The notes under the pieces are model-generated. The model did not search any database and was not told the DNA's origin. It saw only the letters and a list, made by a program, of their open reading frames with translations. This document shows, piece by piece, positions 26,095 to 34,368 of a stretch of 42,408 nucleotides of DNA. The translations under genes and the position numbers were made by a program. The stretch is from Acidimicrobiales bacterium. GTDB taxonomy: Bacteria > Actinomycetota > Acidimicrobiia > Acidimicrobiales > SZUA-35. The stretch is taken from positions 1-42,408 of the forward strand of contig JAHDBV010000034.1 of the NCBI GenBank assembly GCA_020630195.1, read 5' to 3'. The first letter of the stretch is position 1. Each line of letters opens with the position of its first letter.

Positions 26095-26120
26095 GTTCCG
26101 ATCGGCAAGAAGGCACCTTC
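26095..26120. repeat. 26-bp element upstream of oxygenase A (copy 1)
   Basis: This 26-bp sequence (starts GTTCCGATCGG, ends AAGGCACCTTC) is identical to 29016-29041. Both sit 43 bp upstream of the ATG of a 2OG oxygenase gene. A GGTACCT-containing motif follows within 20 bp (AGGTACCT, 26130-26137). It probably holds the promoter or a shared regulatory site. Confidence 0.7.
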
Positions 26121-26165
26121 GGGAGCAGTAGGTACCTCATCGAAACCACTGCAGCGACGAGCCGG

Positions 26166-27965
26166 TCAGGCGCGCCGCCCACGGCGCCGACCGCGCTGGA
26201 ACGCGTGCGGGAAGACCTCGGTGAAGCGGGCCTTCGCCTCGTCCGTACCGACGAGGAGCAGCTCGGCGTCGGCCGGCAACGGGATGTGGGCATCCGGGTT
26301 GGCCTCGATGCCGTCCGCGGTCTCGATCGCCACCACGTTGCAGCTGGTCCGAGCACGGATGCCGGCTTCGGCCAGGGTCTCCCCCACCAGCTCACGGGGC
26401 ATCGGCGAGCGGAACACGTGCAGGCCGTGGGCGACCACCAGGAGCTCGTCCCGGCGGAGGTGGTTCCAGATGGCGGTCGAGCCGGTGTCGGCGTAGGACA
26501 ACACCGAGTCGGCGCCGGCCCGGTAGAGCGTCGAGACGTTCCGGTCGAGTCGGGATCGGGCGACGATCCGGATGTCGGGCCGGAGACCACGGCAGTAGCG
26601 GGTGAGGTAGACGTTGACGTTGTCGTCGTGGGTCGTGATGAGCACCGCATCGGCGTCGTCGATCCCGGCCTCGGTCAAGACCGCCCGGTCGGCCGCGTCA
26701 CCGATCACGTAGTGCGCCGCGGTGCCCTCCCGTTCGGCCAGCTGCTCGATGATGGTGAACTCGACACCCTCCTCGGCGAACGCCGCACCGACCGCTCGCC
26801 CCACACGTCCGCCACCGATCACGACGGCCTTCGGCGTGTCCGCCTCGGACGGCTCGCCGGGGTGGTCGAAGCTGCCGTCGAAGCGGGCCAGCTGGTCGGT
26901 CGAGCCGGCCAGCAGGAGCAGCGAGGAGGAACGGAGCACGGTCGCCGCGTTGGCGATCTCGAAGCCGCCGCGGTCCCAGACACCGATCAGCCCGAGCCCG
27001 AAGCGCTCCCGCAGGCGTGCCTCGGCGAGGGTCCGGTCGACGAGGTCGGTCCCGTCGACACCGGCCTCGGCGATGCGGAGCCCGGCGAACTCACCGATCA
27101 CATGACTGCGCCCACCGAGGCCGAGGGCCCGGGCCGCCATGGAGGTGCCGAGGACCTCGCCGAGCTGGATGACCCGGTCGGCGCCGGCGATCTCGAGCAC
27201 GTCGACCGACGCAGGCCGGTTGGCCGTGGTCACGATCTCGACGTCGGGGGCGATCTCGCGCACGGTGAAGGCGATGTTGGTGTTGGTCTGGTCGTCCCGG
27301 GACGCCACCACCATCGCCGCCTCGCTCGCTCGGGCCCGCTCGTAGGTGGCCGGATCGTCGAGCGGGCCGACCATGACACTCCGCCCGACGTCGTGGAGCC
27401 GCCCGGCCTCTTCGAGGTCGTCGACGAGGATCACGTAGGGCACCTCGGCCTGGTCGGCGTCGTCGATCAGCGCCTCCTCCACCGGCCCGACGGCGGTGAG
27501 GATGATGTGGCCCCGGGTCGAGGCCGGCAGGGAACGCGGGGCCCGCCTCCGGTCCCGTTCGTGCATCCACGGGATGAAGAGGAACTGGATGAACACGAAC
27601 GGCAGGACGACGAGCAGGAACGTCGAGCCGGACAGCAGCACGACCACGGAGAAGATCCGACCGGCATCGGACTCGAAGGTGATGTCACCGAAGCCGAGCG
27701 TGGTCATGGTCGTGAGGGTCCAGTAGACGCTCGTCGGCCACGAGAACGTGCGTCCCTCTCCCGCCATGAGCTCGTGGAACAGGGCGCTGAACACCGCCAC
27801 CATCACCACGAACACGGAGAACAGCACGACCACGGTCTTGCGCTGCCGGCGCTGCTCGGCCCGGCGGGAGGCCGCGAACGTCGCGTCGAGGTCGTCGAAC
27901 CCGCCCTTGTCGCCGGAGATGCGCTCTGCGACGTTCGCGATCGTGACCCCGAGTGACTTCAGCAT
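26166..27965 (-). CDS. Two-TM potassium channel with two RCK (TrkA-N/C) domains
   Basis: This 599-aa protein starts at ATG 27965. Transmembrane helices lie at about 44-66 and 103-131, with a pore loop between them. The selectivity filter is TTMTTLGFGD (85-94; GFGD in place of GYGD, also seen in other prokaryotic channels). Two cytoplasmic RCK units follow: the first at about 150-350 (TRGHIILTAVGPVEEALI), the second with a clear Rossmann motif VVIGGGRVGRAVGAAF near 385. Each has a TrkA-C part. It moves K+ across the membrane under nucleotide or ligand control. It lies between two near-identical oxygenase genes on the same strand; whether they are linked in function is unknown. Confidence 0.93.
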   Translation of the reverse strand: MLKSLGVTIANVAERISGDKGGFDDLDATFAASRRAEQRRQRKTVVVLFSVFVVMVAVFSALFHELMAGEGRTFSWPTSVYWTLTTMTTLGFGDITFESDAGRIFSVVVLLSGSTFLLVVLPFVFIQFLFIPWMHERDRRRAPRSLPASTRGHIILTAVGPVEEALIDDADQAEVPYVILVDDLEEAGRLHDVGRSVMVGPLDDPATYERARASEAAMVVASRDDQTNTNIAFTVREIAPDVEIVTTANRPASVDVLEIAGADRVIQLGEVLGTSMAARALGLGGRSHVIGEFAGLRIAEAGVDGTDLVDRTLAEARLRERFGLGLIGVWDRGGFEIANAATVLRSSSLLLLAGSTDQLARFDGSFDHPGEPSEADTPKAVVIGGGRVGRAVGAAFAEEGVEFTIIEQLAEREGTAAHYVIGDAADRAVLTEAGIDDADAVLITTHDDNVNVYLTRYCRGLRPDIRIVARSRLDRNVSTLYRAGADSVLSYADTGSTAIWNHLRRDELLVVAHGLHVFRSPMPRELVGETLAEAGIRARTSCNVVAIETADGIEANPDAHIPLPADAELLLVGTDEAKARFTEVFPHAFQRGRRRGRRA

Positions 27966-28052
27966 GGCGTCCGAGACCGTACCGGACGGCCATGCATCGA
28001 CCGGGTACCTCCTTCTGCGACGCCCCGACGACCGATGCCTCGGAACTCGCGA

Positions 28053-28973
28053 TCAGAAGGGTGTGTACATGCCCTGGGGTTCGGTCAGCGTCGACCAGCG
28101 GGTCCGGGCGTCGACGTCGGCACCGTCGACCCAGCCGGGCGGGATGTTGCCGCTCTCGCCGAAGAGCCAGAGCACCAGGTTCGTCCGCTCCCCGGAGGTG
28201 TTCGGTTGCGCGGTGTGCGGGACGGTGCCGCGGTGCAGCATCGCCGTGCCGGGCTCGAAACTGAGCGGCGTGACCCGGTTCGACGCGGGGTCGAGGAAGT
28301 CGACCGTCGAGCCGGTGAACTCCTCCCCCGGCACGTTCACGTTGAGGTTGAGCGTCACCGAGGAGGCGTCGGTGTGCGGCCGGATCGACGTGTCGGTCTC
28401 GGGCCGGTCGTTGATCGAGAACCCGAACGTCTGGGCGTCGTAGCCGGTGATCTCGGGGAACAACAGCCGCGAGATCGGACGCATGTAGGTGTCCATCAGG
28501 AGCCGGTAGAACGCCTGGAACGACGGAGCGGCGAGGCTGCCGTCGGAGCGAAGGTCGAGCATCGCCCCCTTGCGGTTCAACACGATGCCGTACGGCGGCC
28601 GCATCGGGATGCCGGCGTCCCACATCGCCTCGAGCTCGCCGCGCAGGTCGGCCAAGCGTTCGGGATCGAAGAACTGGAAGGAGAACACACCCGGTGCCGG
28701 CTCGTCGATCAGGTCGGCGACGGTCGACTCGGTGGACGGGTCGGCCCAGGCGGCCGTGACGGCGTCGCGAAGGGGCGGGTGGATGAGCGAGTCGTCGAGC
28801 ACGATGTCGGCGCCACGCTCGGCGCCCCACTCCGTCCACGCGTCGACGAGCAGCTCGCGGTTGTCGGCCCAGAAGACCTGCACCGAGCGGTCGCGCCGCA
28901 GCATCGCCTCACGGCTGGGCAGGTCGAGCGAGCGGGCGAGTTCGAGCTGACTGAGGGTGTCGTGCAGCGTCAT
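28053..28973 (-). CDS. 2OG-Fe(II) oxygenase, paralogue B
   Basis: Also 306 aa, from ATG 28973. It has the same iron and oxoglutarate residues as the twin at 25132-26052 (IRPHTDASSV; PHTAQPNTSGER). The protein is near-identical from about residue 103 to 225 and clearly different in the N-terminal 60 residues and the last 80. The DNA of 28369-28550 is identical, synonymous sites included, to 25448-25629. Such a patch inside an otherwise diverged pair points to gene conversion rather than a fresh duplication. Same upstream 26-bp element, plus a better palindrome, so the two genes are probably co-regulated. Confidence 0.85.
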   Translation of the reverse strand: MTLHDTLSQLELARSLDLPSREAMLRRDRSVQVFWADNRELLVDAWTEWGAERGADIVLDDSLIHPPLRDAVTAAWADPSTESTVADLIDEPAPGVFSFQFFDPERLADLRGELEAMWDAGIPMRPPYGIVLNRKGAMLDLRSDGSLAAPSFQAFYRLLMDTYMRPISRLLFPEITGYDAQTFGFSINDRPETDTSIRPHTDASSVTLNLNVNVPGEEFTGSTVDFLDPASNRVTPLSFEPGTAMLHRGTVPHTAQPNTSGERTNLVLWLFGESGNIPPGWVDGADVDARTRWSTLTEPQGMYTPF

Positions 28974-29015
28974 GGCGGCTCCGTTTCCGTCGTGACCTCG
29001 ATCACTCTCCTGGTG

Positions 29016-29041
29016 GTTCCGATCGGCAAGAAGGCACCTTC
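29016..29041. repeat. 26-bp element upstream of oxygenase B (copy 2)
   Basis: Identical to 26095-26120 and at the same distance from its gene start. Conserved where the sequence on either side has drifted, which suggests selection or conversion. Confidence 0.7.
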
Positions 29042-29044
29042 ACG

Positions 29045-29060
29045 GCAGGTAGGTACCTGC
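29045..29060. promoter_or_regulatory. Candidate operator upstream of oxygenase B
   Basis: GCAGGTAGGTACCTGC: 7-bp inverted arms around GG. The related site upstream of oxygenase A keeps only the AGGTACCT core. It adjoins the 26-bp element on the side away from the gene. Confidence 0.5.
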
Positions 29061-29144
29061 TGGAAACTACTGAGACGCAGCGGATCGGCATCGCCGATCC
29101 CGTCGCCCACGTCGTCGGCCGGCGGCGCATGACAAGATCGGACC

Positions 29145-29492
29145 GTGGAGACCCGGCTCGAGCACGCACGCGCCAACGTGAGCGACCTCCAGCGTGCGAT
29201 CGAGTGGTACACCGAGACACTCGGCTTCGCCGTCGATGCGACCTGGCCGCCCGACGAGCCGAACTACGCACACTTCCGGGCTGCATCCGGGGCGGTCTTC
29301 GCCATCCAGGAGGCGCCAGGTCGAGGAGGGCGATTCAACTTCGTCGTCGACGACCCCGACGCGCTGTGGGAGCGAGTGAAGGACCGGGCCGACATCGTCG
29401 AGCCCCTGTTCGACACCGCCTACGGCACGCGCAAGTTCACCATCGCCGATCCCGACGGCAACGAGCTCGGCTTCGTCGACCACGTCGCCTGA
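29145..29492 (+). CDS. VOC (glyoxalase/bleomycin-resistance) family protein
   Basis: This 115-aa single-repeat VOC protein starts at GTG 29145. LEHARANVSDLQRAIEWYTE, TLGFAVD and KFTIADPDGNELGFVDHV are the usual N- and C-terminal family segments, with a metal-ligand His near the start and a Glu in GNELGF. A single module would dimerise to form the active site. Members are dioxygenases, glyoxalases, epimerases or binding proteins; nothing here fixes the reaction. It stands alone, convergent with the DUF5990 gene. Confidence 0.9.
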   Translation: METRLEHARANVSDLQRAIEWYTETLGFAVDATWPPDEPNYAHFRAASGAVFAIQEAPGRGGRFNFVVDDPDALWERVKDRADIVEPLFDTAYGTRKFTIADPDGNELGFVDHVA

Positions 29493-29499
29493 CGCAGGT

Positions 29500-29952
29500 T
29501 CACGCGTCGGCGACGCGCCAGTCGATGTCCGGCGGATCGACTCGGGCGCAGCGTGGAGCTCCGTGGTCGTCGCTCATCCGAACCCGAGCCACGAGTGCCC
29601 AATCCGAGTCCTCGGCGGATCGGACGATGGCGGGATCGATTCGGTTGAGCATGAGCTTGGCCCGCCGGAACATCTGGAAGTCGCCGCCGTCGTCGACACT
29701 GCCCCAGGCGAGGTAGAGGAAGCGATCGCCGCGTTTCCCATGCACTTCAGGCCCCTTGAAGTCGAGCCCGCCTTCGGGCGTTGTCACGAGCGTGGGATCG
29801 AGTTCCCAGGTGGCGGATTCGGCGTCGGCCGGAACCAAGTCCCTCACCTCGCGTCGTATCTGGACACCGACCCGGACGTCGACGCGAGGCTCGCCACTCG
29901 CGTCGCAGAAGTCCCGCCCTGGAAGATCGAACCCCTCGATTCGCACTCGCAT
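29500..29952 (-). CDS. DUF5990 family protein
   Basis: This 150-aa protein starts at ATG 29952 (MRVRIEGFDLPGRDF). The pattern of MxVRIEGxDLPGR, VRVGVQIRREVRDLVPADA, ATWELDP, GPEVHGKRGDRFLYLAWG and FRRAKLMLNRI matches the actinobacterial DUF5990 family of unknown function. Soluble, with no signal peptide or membrane helix. The 3' end lies 7 bp from the VOC gene on the opposite strand. Confidence 0.85.
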   Translation of the reverse strand: MRVRIEGFDLPGRDFCDASGEPRVDVRVGVQIRREVRDLVPADAESATWELDPTLVTTPEGGLDFKGPEVHGKRGDRFLYLAWGSVDDGGDFQMFRRAKLMLNRIDPAIVRSAEDSDWALVARVRMSDDHGAPRCARVDPPDIDWRVADA

Positions 29953-30014
29953 CACGACAGCGTCCCACGAAACGCCCGACCCGTCATCGGGCCGAACGAC
30001 AGCGAAAGGGCGTG

Positions 30015-30116
30015 TCACCCCTCGCTGCGGAATCGTTCTCGATACTGCGTGGGCGTGACCCCGAGCTGCCGCTTGAACGCCCGGAGGAACGTCTCGAGCG
30101 TGCCGAAGCCCGACAT
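30015..30116 (-). pseudogene. 3' remnant of an AraC-type regulator
   Basis: Only the last 33 codons remain. SGFGTLETFLRAFKRQLGVT and PTQYRERFRSEG match the second helix-turn-helix and tail of AraC/GlxA-type regulators, where the GF-S/T-LETFxRAFKRxxGxxP pattern is diagnostic. The 5' part is missing. Immediately upstream the sequence switches to a TIGR03086-like gene on the other strand, so a deletion has removed the starts of both. Confidence 0.75.
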
Positions 30117-30372
30117 CCTGGCGTTCGCCGCATGGGACCAGCTGGGCCATGCCTGGGACATCGCGGTCGCCACGGGCCGTGACGTGGAGGTCGACCCCGC
30201 AGTCGTCGAGGCGACGATCGGTGTGATCAGCGCCAGCGCCGACATGCTGCGATCCGGCGGGCTGATGGCCAACGAGGTCGCCGTCCGGCCCGACGCTGCG
30301 CCGATGGACCGCTTCATCGGCCTGATCGGACGCAAGAACTCGCCTCCCCGAACCGGCAGCGAACGGCAATAG
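30112..30372 (+). pseudogene. 3' remnant of a TIGR03086-type (mycothiol maleylpyruvate isomerase-like) gene
   Basis: The readable end contains LGHAWDIAVATGRDVEVDP, then VAVRPDAAPMDRFIGLIGR. These are the C-terminal hallmarks of TIGR03086/DinB-like metal-binding proteins (xxxHxWDLAxATG, then a DRLLAxLGRxP tail). The N-terminal metal-site part is absent, and no start codon or ribosome site is in place. The last dozen residues (NSPPRTGSERQ) lie inside the phased site at 30336-30490, so the native end was also altered. Confidence 0.7.
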
Positions 30373-30490
30373 GTGGCAGGGACCGGCAAACAACGGCAAC
30401 TGGCGACCGGCCGAAACGCTGCTTGCCGCTCGCTGCCGCTCCTTGCCGCTGGCTGCCATTAGCAAACCATTTGCAGAGCTACACCCCTCC
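30336..30490. repeat. Phased attachment-like site R1 (left)
   Basis: GAAC, 3 bp, CCTCCCC, 4 bp, then CGGCA-type half-sites at exact 10-bp pitch (30354, 30364, 30374 as TGGCA, 30384, 30394). A further run follows in inverted form, also at 10-bp pitch (TTGCCGCT/CTGCCGCT ending 30430, 30440, 30450). It ends in GCCATTAGCAAACCATT and ACACCCCTCC. Site R2 at 39476-39621 has the same plan in the same orientation but one 10-bp unit shorter. Looks like an integrase arm-site array or other recombination site. No intact gene lies in 30373-30911: this site and a transposase remnant occupy it. Confidence 0.7.
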
Positions 30491-30665
30491 GAGTCACGCG
30501 GTGGAGCTCCCGCTCCACGCGATCTCGGGTTGCCGCCGGGCGCCCGACACCTGATTCCCGTCGCCGTCGAGAAGCTGCGGGGCGTGTCAATGTCCGTCAT
30601 CGGCGGGTCGCCGTCACCGGAACATTCGTATAGCCGTTGACGAACGCCGAGAACGTCCGCTCGGG

Positions 30666-30874
30666 CTCGGAGCGATCGCAGCCGCGCTCCCCCGCTGGCT
30701 TCGCGACGACTGGATCGTGACACCCGAGACGCTGCCGCGATGGCACCGCCAGCGAATCACCAAGACTGGACCCAGCCTCCAGCCCGACGCATCGGCAGGC
30801 CACCCACGAGTGCTGAGCTGCGGCAGCTCGTCGTCCGCCTCGCGAAGGAAAACCCGACCTGGGGTCACCGCCGG
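30666..30874 (+). pseudogene. Frameshifted integrase-core transposase remnant
   Basis: One frame reads LGAIAAALPRWLRDDWIVTP and continues ETLPRWHRQRITK. A second frame then continues WTQPPARRIGRPPTSAELRQ and LVVRLAKENPTWGHRR. Joined, they give the helix-turn-helix/linker region found before the DDE core in integrase-core transposases. The switch at about 30763 needs one added base. The DDE domain itself is missing. An old mobile-element scar between site R1 and the LysR gene. Confidence 0.65.
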
Positions 30875-30911
30875 CGACCATGCGGTGTGGTCGATGACGG
30901 GCTTCGGTTCT

Positions 30912-31799
30912 TCACCGGCACTCTTGCGCGAGATCGAGAAGCCAGCTTCGAAATCGAGTTGCTGCGAGGTTCTGGTTCGGGGTGGTCACCCAGTAGCCCC
31001 GGTGTGGGTCGCTGTGGACGAGATCGGTGACGGGTTCGATCAGTCCGGCCTCCAGGTCGTCTGCCATCATCCCGCACCATGCAAGGCCGATCCCTTGGCC
31101 CTTCAACATCGCCTCTCGATACACGATGAAGCTCGTGAAGCGACGCTGCGGCGTGATGACCGGAACGTGGACCCCGGTCCCGTCGAGCACCCGCTCCCAA
31201 GCGTCCTGGTCTGCCTGCCCTTCGAGAGAAAGGAGTGGCGCTCCCGCCAAGGCTGAGACGTGGTTGGGTCGTTCGTGGGCCGGAAGTGATGCGGCGCAAG
31301 CGGGGACGATGCGGTTCGGCAAGACGCACGCGGCGTCGGGAGCGCGCTCGCCGGTGCCGTAGTAGACGACGACATCAGCGGCTGGATCGGCAGTCGATGT
31401 GACATCACGGGTCACGAGTCGCACGGCGACGTCGGGGAAGGCTGCGGTGAAGCCTGCGAGGCGGGTGAGGAGCCAGCACGAGGCGAACGCGATCGAAACG
31501 TCGATGGTGAGTTCAGAAACCGCGGCAACGCGCCGGATCTCGGTGGTCACCCGGGCGATCCCCGTGAAGCCGCCATTGGTCGCCTCGTGGAGCCTGCGGC
31601 CAGCGTCGGTCAACGCGACTGCCGGCTGGCGGACGAACAGTGGCGTGCCCAGCCATGTCTCGAGCTGTCCGATCTGACGGCTGACCGCCGGCTGGCCAAC
31701 GGCGAGCTCTGCTGCTGCGTGGGTGAAGTTCAGGTGCCGGGCAGCCGCATCGAAGGCACGCAGAGCCGTCAGCGACGGGAGGTCATGCACGAGTGTCAT
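30912..31799 (-). CDS. LysR-type transcriptional regulator
   Basis: This 295-aa regulator is started at ATG 31799 (MTLVHDLPSLTALRAFDAAA). The winged HTH is at 7-66 (LNFTHAAAELAVGQPAVSRQIGQLE in outline), followed by a substrate-binding domain. The SLTALRAFDAAARHLNFTHAA pattern is GcvA/TrpI-like. Divergent from the MmgE/PrpD gene with a 77-bp gap, the normal place for a LysR activator of a catabolic operon. LysR proteins also control itaconate operons in Pseudomonas and Yersinia, which fits the pathway inferred here but does not prove it. Confidence 0.92.
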   Translation of the reverse strand: MTLVHDLPSLTALRAFDAAARHLNFTHAAAELAVGQPAVSRQIGQLETWLGTPLFVRQPAVALTDAGRRLHEATNGGFTGIARVTTEIRRVAAVSELTIDVSIAFASCWLLTRLAGFTAAFPDVAVRLVTRDVTSTADPAADVVVYYGTGERAPDAACVLPNRIVPACAASLPAHERPNHVSALAGAPLLSLEGQADQDAWERVLDGTGVHVPVITPQRRFTSFIVYREAMLKGQGIGLAWCGMMADDLEAGLIEPVTDLVHSDPHRGYWVTTPNQNLAATRFRSWLLDLAQECR

Positions 31800-31876
31800 T
31801 ACACCAGAGCATGCTAACCATTCACAAATAGGTGTCTTTTCGGCCCAATTGTGCCCCTGTACGGTTCCTCGAAGTG
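31800..31876. promoter_or_regulatory. Divergent LysR/catabolic-operon promoter region
   Basis: This 77-bp gap is clearly AT-richer than its surroundings. It has the perfect palindrome AGCATGCT (31808-31815), ACACC (31801-31805) facing GGTGT (31831-31835), and several T-N11-A possibilities, as expected for LysR binding. The exact site cannot be fixed from one sequence. Confidence 0.45.
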
Positions 31877-33238
31877 ATGGGCGAGACGTGCGCTGAACCG
31901 CAGCTCTTGGTCGATCTGGCCGAGTGGGCATCGAACAAGATCGATGTCGATGGCGCGCTCCGCGATTCCGCGCGGCTGAGCTTCATCGACACGGCCGCCT
32001 GTGTGGTCGCCGGTGCCACCACTTCACAAGGACGCGGGGTCGGGGCGGCCAGTCGTCGGCTGCAATCGGGTGGGAGCGCGCTGCTAACCGCACTGCATGT
32101 CGGTGCAGCAGCTCATGTGCTCGACTTTGATGACTACGAGCTTCGCGGATCGACACACCCCAGCGCGCCGCTCATCGGTGCAATCCTGGCGCTCGCCGAT
32201 CCTGGGGCCCACACAGTTGGCGACCTCCTCGACGGCTATGTGGTCGGGTACCAGACGATCATCGAGCTCGGCCACCAGCTCGGCTACAGCCACTACGAGG
32301 TCGGCTGGCACGCGACATCGACGATCGGAACGGTCGGCGCGGCGATGGCCGCTGGTCACCTGATCGGGCTCTGCGGTACCCAACTCGCGCATGCCGCCGC
32401 GCTCGCCACGAGCATGGCCTCGGGACTCAAGGCGCAGTTCGGCACCGATGCGAAGGCGCTCCATGCGGGGTTCGCCGCCCGCGCCGGTGTGGAGGCCGCC
32501 GCCCTCGCAGAACAAGGCCTCCTCGCCAATCCAGCGGTCTTCGAGGCACCGTTCGGAATGCCCCACCTCTTCCGAGGCCCCTCGTCGCCGGGCCAACCGT
32601 TTGGGCGACCGAATCGGCGCGCACTGGTGACGGACCCACCGCTGCGCAAGCCCTGGCCATGCTGCTCCTATGCACACCGAGTCATCGACGCTGCGCTGAC
32701 CGCTTCGCAGGACTTGGGCGACCGGCTCGCGCAGATCAGACGCGTCGAACTCACCATGGCCGAGCCGTTCTTTCGCGTCGCATCGTTTCGACGACCCTCC
32801 GATCCATCGCAGGCGCGATTCAGCGCAACCTTCTGCGTCGCCTCCGCGCTCGCCGACGGAGCCGTGACGCCCTTGACCTTCAGCCCTGCCCAGCTCGAGC
32901 GCGCCGACATCCGCGAACTCGAAGCGCTCGTCGACGTCGAACTGTACGACGCCGCAGAGACCGTCACCGACCTCTGCCCCCAGCATCCCGACCATCTTCG
33001 GGTCCACCTCCACCACGGGCCGTCGGTCGACATCACCGTCGCTGACGTCCCAGGCGGGCCGAGTCGGCCGATGCCGGCCGAGGACATCATCGCCAAGTAC
33101 GTCGCGTGCGGAGGTAACCCGGACACCGCACGTCGCGCACTCGACGCAGAGGGCTCCGCGGACTGCAACGCGATCGTCGACTGCTTCACCGCCACCCCGC
33201 ACGACCACAGCCAGAACGGCCAGCAGAGCAACCAATGA
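31877..33238 (+). CDS. MmgE/PrpD family protein
   Basis: This 453-aa protein starts at ATG 31877 (an upstream start at 31832 would reach into the promoter). Family segments are FIDTAACVVAGA, HVLDFDDYELRGSTHPSAPL, YSHYEVGWHATSTIGTVGAA and the KPWPCCSYAHRVIDA site in the lid region. The family includes 2-methylcitrate dehydratase (PrpD), cis-aconitate decarboxylase (CadA/IRG1, makes itaconate) and many uncharacterised members. It is the first gene of the operon, and its stop overlaps the CoA-transferase start (ATGA). A role in forming or isomerising a branched unsaturated dicarboxylate is a reasonable inference; the reaction is not fixed. Confidence 0.87.
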   Translation: MGETCAEPQLLVDLAEWASNKIDVDGALRDSARLSFIDTAACVVAGATTSQGRGVGAASRRLQSGGSALLTALHVGAAAHVLDFDDYELRGSTHPSAPLIGAILALADPGAHTVGDLLDGYVVGYQTIIELGHQLGYSHYEVGWHATSTIGTVGAAMAAGHLIGLCGTQLAHAAALATSMASGLKAQFGTDAKALHAGFAARAGVEAAALAEQGLLANPAVFEAPFGMPHLFRGPSSPGQPFGRPNRRALVTDPPLRKPWPCCSYAHRVIDAALTASQDLGDRLAQIRRVELTMAEPFFRVASFRRPSDPSQARFSATFCVASALADGAVTPLTFSPAQLERADIRELEALVDVELYDAAETVTDLCPQHPDHLRVHLHHGPSVDITVADVPGGPSRPMPAEDIIAKYVACGGNPDTARRALDAEGSADCNAIVDCFTATPHDHSQNGQQSNQ

Positions 33239-34368
33239 GCCGAGGACCGATGCACGGACTTGTCGTCGTGGCGGTGGAGCAGGCTGTCGCTGGGCCGCTG
33301 TGCACCGCCCGGATGGTCGACGCCGGCGCCCGAGTGATCAAGGTCGAACGAGCGAGCGGTGACTTCGCTCGCGAGTACGACCGCGCAGCAGCGGGCGACA
33401 GCTCGTACTTCGCGTGGACGAACCACGGAAAGGAGTCGATCGTTCTCGACATCAAGTCCAGCGAGGACGCCGCCTTGCTCCACCACCTCATCGACCACGC
33501 CGACGTGTTCGTCCAGAACCTCGCCCCGGGAGCACTCGCACGACAGGGCTTCGCCAGTAGCGAACTCCGAGCCCGCAACGATGCGCTCGTGACCTGCGAC
33601 ATCTCGGGCTACGGCGAGTCCGACGCCGTTGCCGACAAGAAGGCCTACGACCTGCTGATTCAAGCCGAGAGCGGTCTCGTCGGCATCTCGGGAGGCCCCA
33701 ACGAGCTCGGCCGCATCGGAATCTCGATCGTCGATATCGGCACGGGCATGACCGCCTACACCGCCGTCCTCGAAGCGCTCTTGGCCCGCCGAATGACGGG
33801 CAGAGGCTCGGGCGTCAGTGTCTCCCTCTTCGATGTGGCCGCGGAGTGGATGACGGTTCCCTACGCCCAACACGTCCACGGGGAGGGTGGACCCTCGCGT
33901 GTGGGTCTTCGCCACCCGAGCATCGCTCCCTACGGCGCGTACGAAACTTCGGACGGCGCCCTCACCCTGGTGGCCGTGCAGAACGAACGCGAGTGGCACC
34001 GCCTTTGCGCCGACGTTCTCGAGCGACCTGACCTCGCATCCGACCCGAGGTACGCATCGAACAACGACCGTGTCGCCAACCGTGACGAGCTCGAGACCGA
34101 ACTGACCCGAGCGATCGCCAACCTCGACGCGAACGACTTCCGGAGCCGACTCAGCACCGCGTCGATCGCGCACGGCATGGTCAGCTCCCTCGACGATCTC
34201 GCACACCACCCCGCCCTCAGCATCCGCCACATCACCTCGAGCGAGGCACACCGCATCGAGCTGCCAGCCCACCCCATTCGCCACACCGGCGCTCGCCCCG
34301 TATCCGGCTCAACGGTCCCCAGGCTCGGAGAGCACACCGCCGCAATCCGAGAGGAGTTCGGCCCGTGA
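33235..34368 (+). CDS. Class III (CaiB/BaiF) CoA-transferase
   Basis: This 377-aa protein starts at ATG 33235 inside the PrpD stop. Family marks are VAGPLCTARMVDAGARVIKVE, the catalytic Asp139 in KKAYDLLIQAESG (forms the aspartyl-CoA anhydride), and GRGSGVSVSLFDVAAEWM. Class III enzymes move CoA between carboxylic acids, without ATP. In the Chloroflexus 3-hydroxypropionate bicycle a class III enzyme (Mct) shifts CoA within mesaconyl-CoA, and other members activate itaconate, mesaconate or citramalate. Overlap with a hydratase gene (GTGA) and a downstream malyl-CoA-type lyase supports activation of a C4-C5 dicarboxylate here. Confidence 0.92.
   Translation: MSRGPMHGLVVVAVEQAVAGPLCTARMVDAGARVIKVERASGDFAREYDRAAAGDSSYFAWTNHGKESIVLDIKSSEDAALLHHLIDHADVFVQNLAPGALARQGFASSELRARNDALVTCDISGYGESDAVADKKAYDLLIQAESGLVGISGGPNELGRIGISIVDIGTGMTAYTAVLEALLARRMTGRGSGVSVSLFDVAAEWMTVPYAQHVHGEGGPSRVGLRHPSIAPYGAYETSDGALTLVAVQNEREWHRLCADVLERPDLASDPRYASNNDRVANRDELETELTRAIANLDANDFRSRLSTASIAHGMVSSLDDLAHHPALSIRHITSSEAHRIELPAHPIRHTGARPVSGSTVPRLGEHTAAIREEFGP

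Noticed and set aside
30361..30460. Ten-base periodic GGCAA/TTGCCG runs as a CRISPR or simple microsatellite
   Set aside because: Units are too short for CRISPR and are not tandemly identical. The direct-then-inverted order and the matching site at 39476 fit a protein-binding array better.
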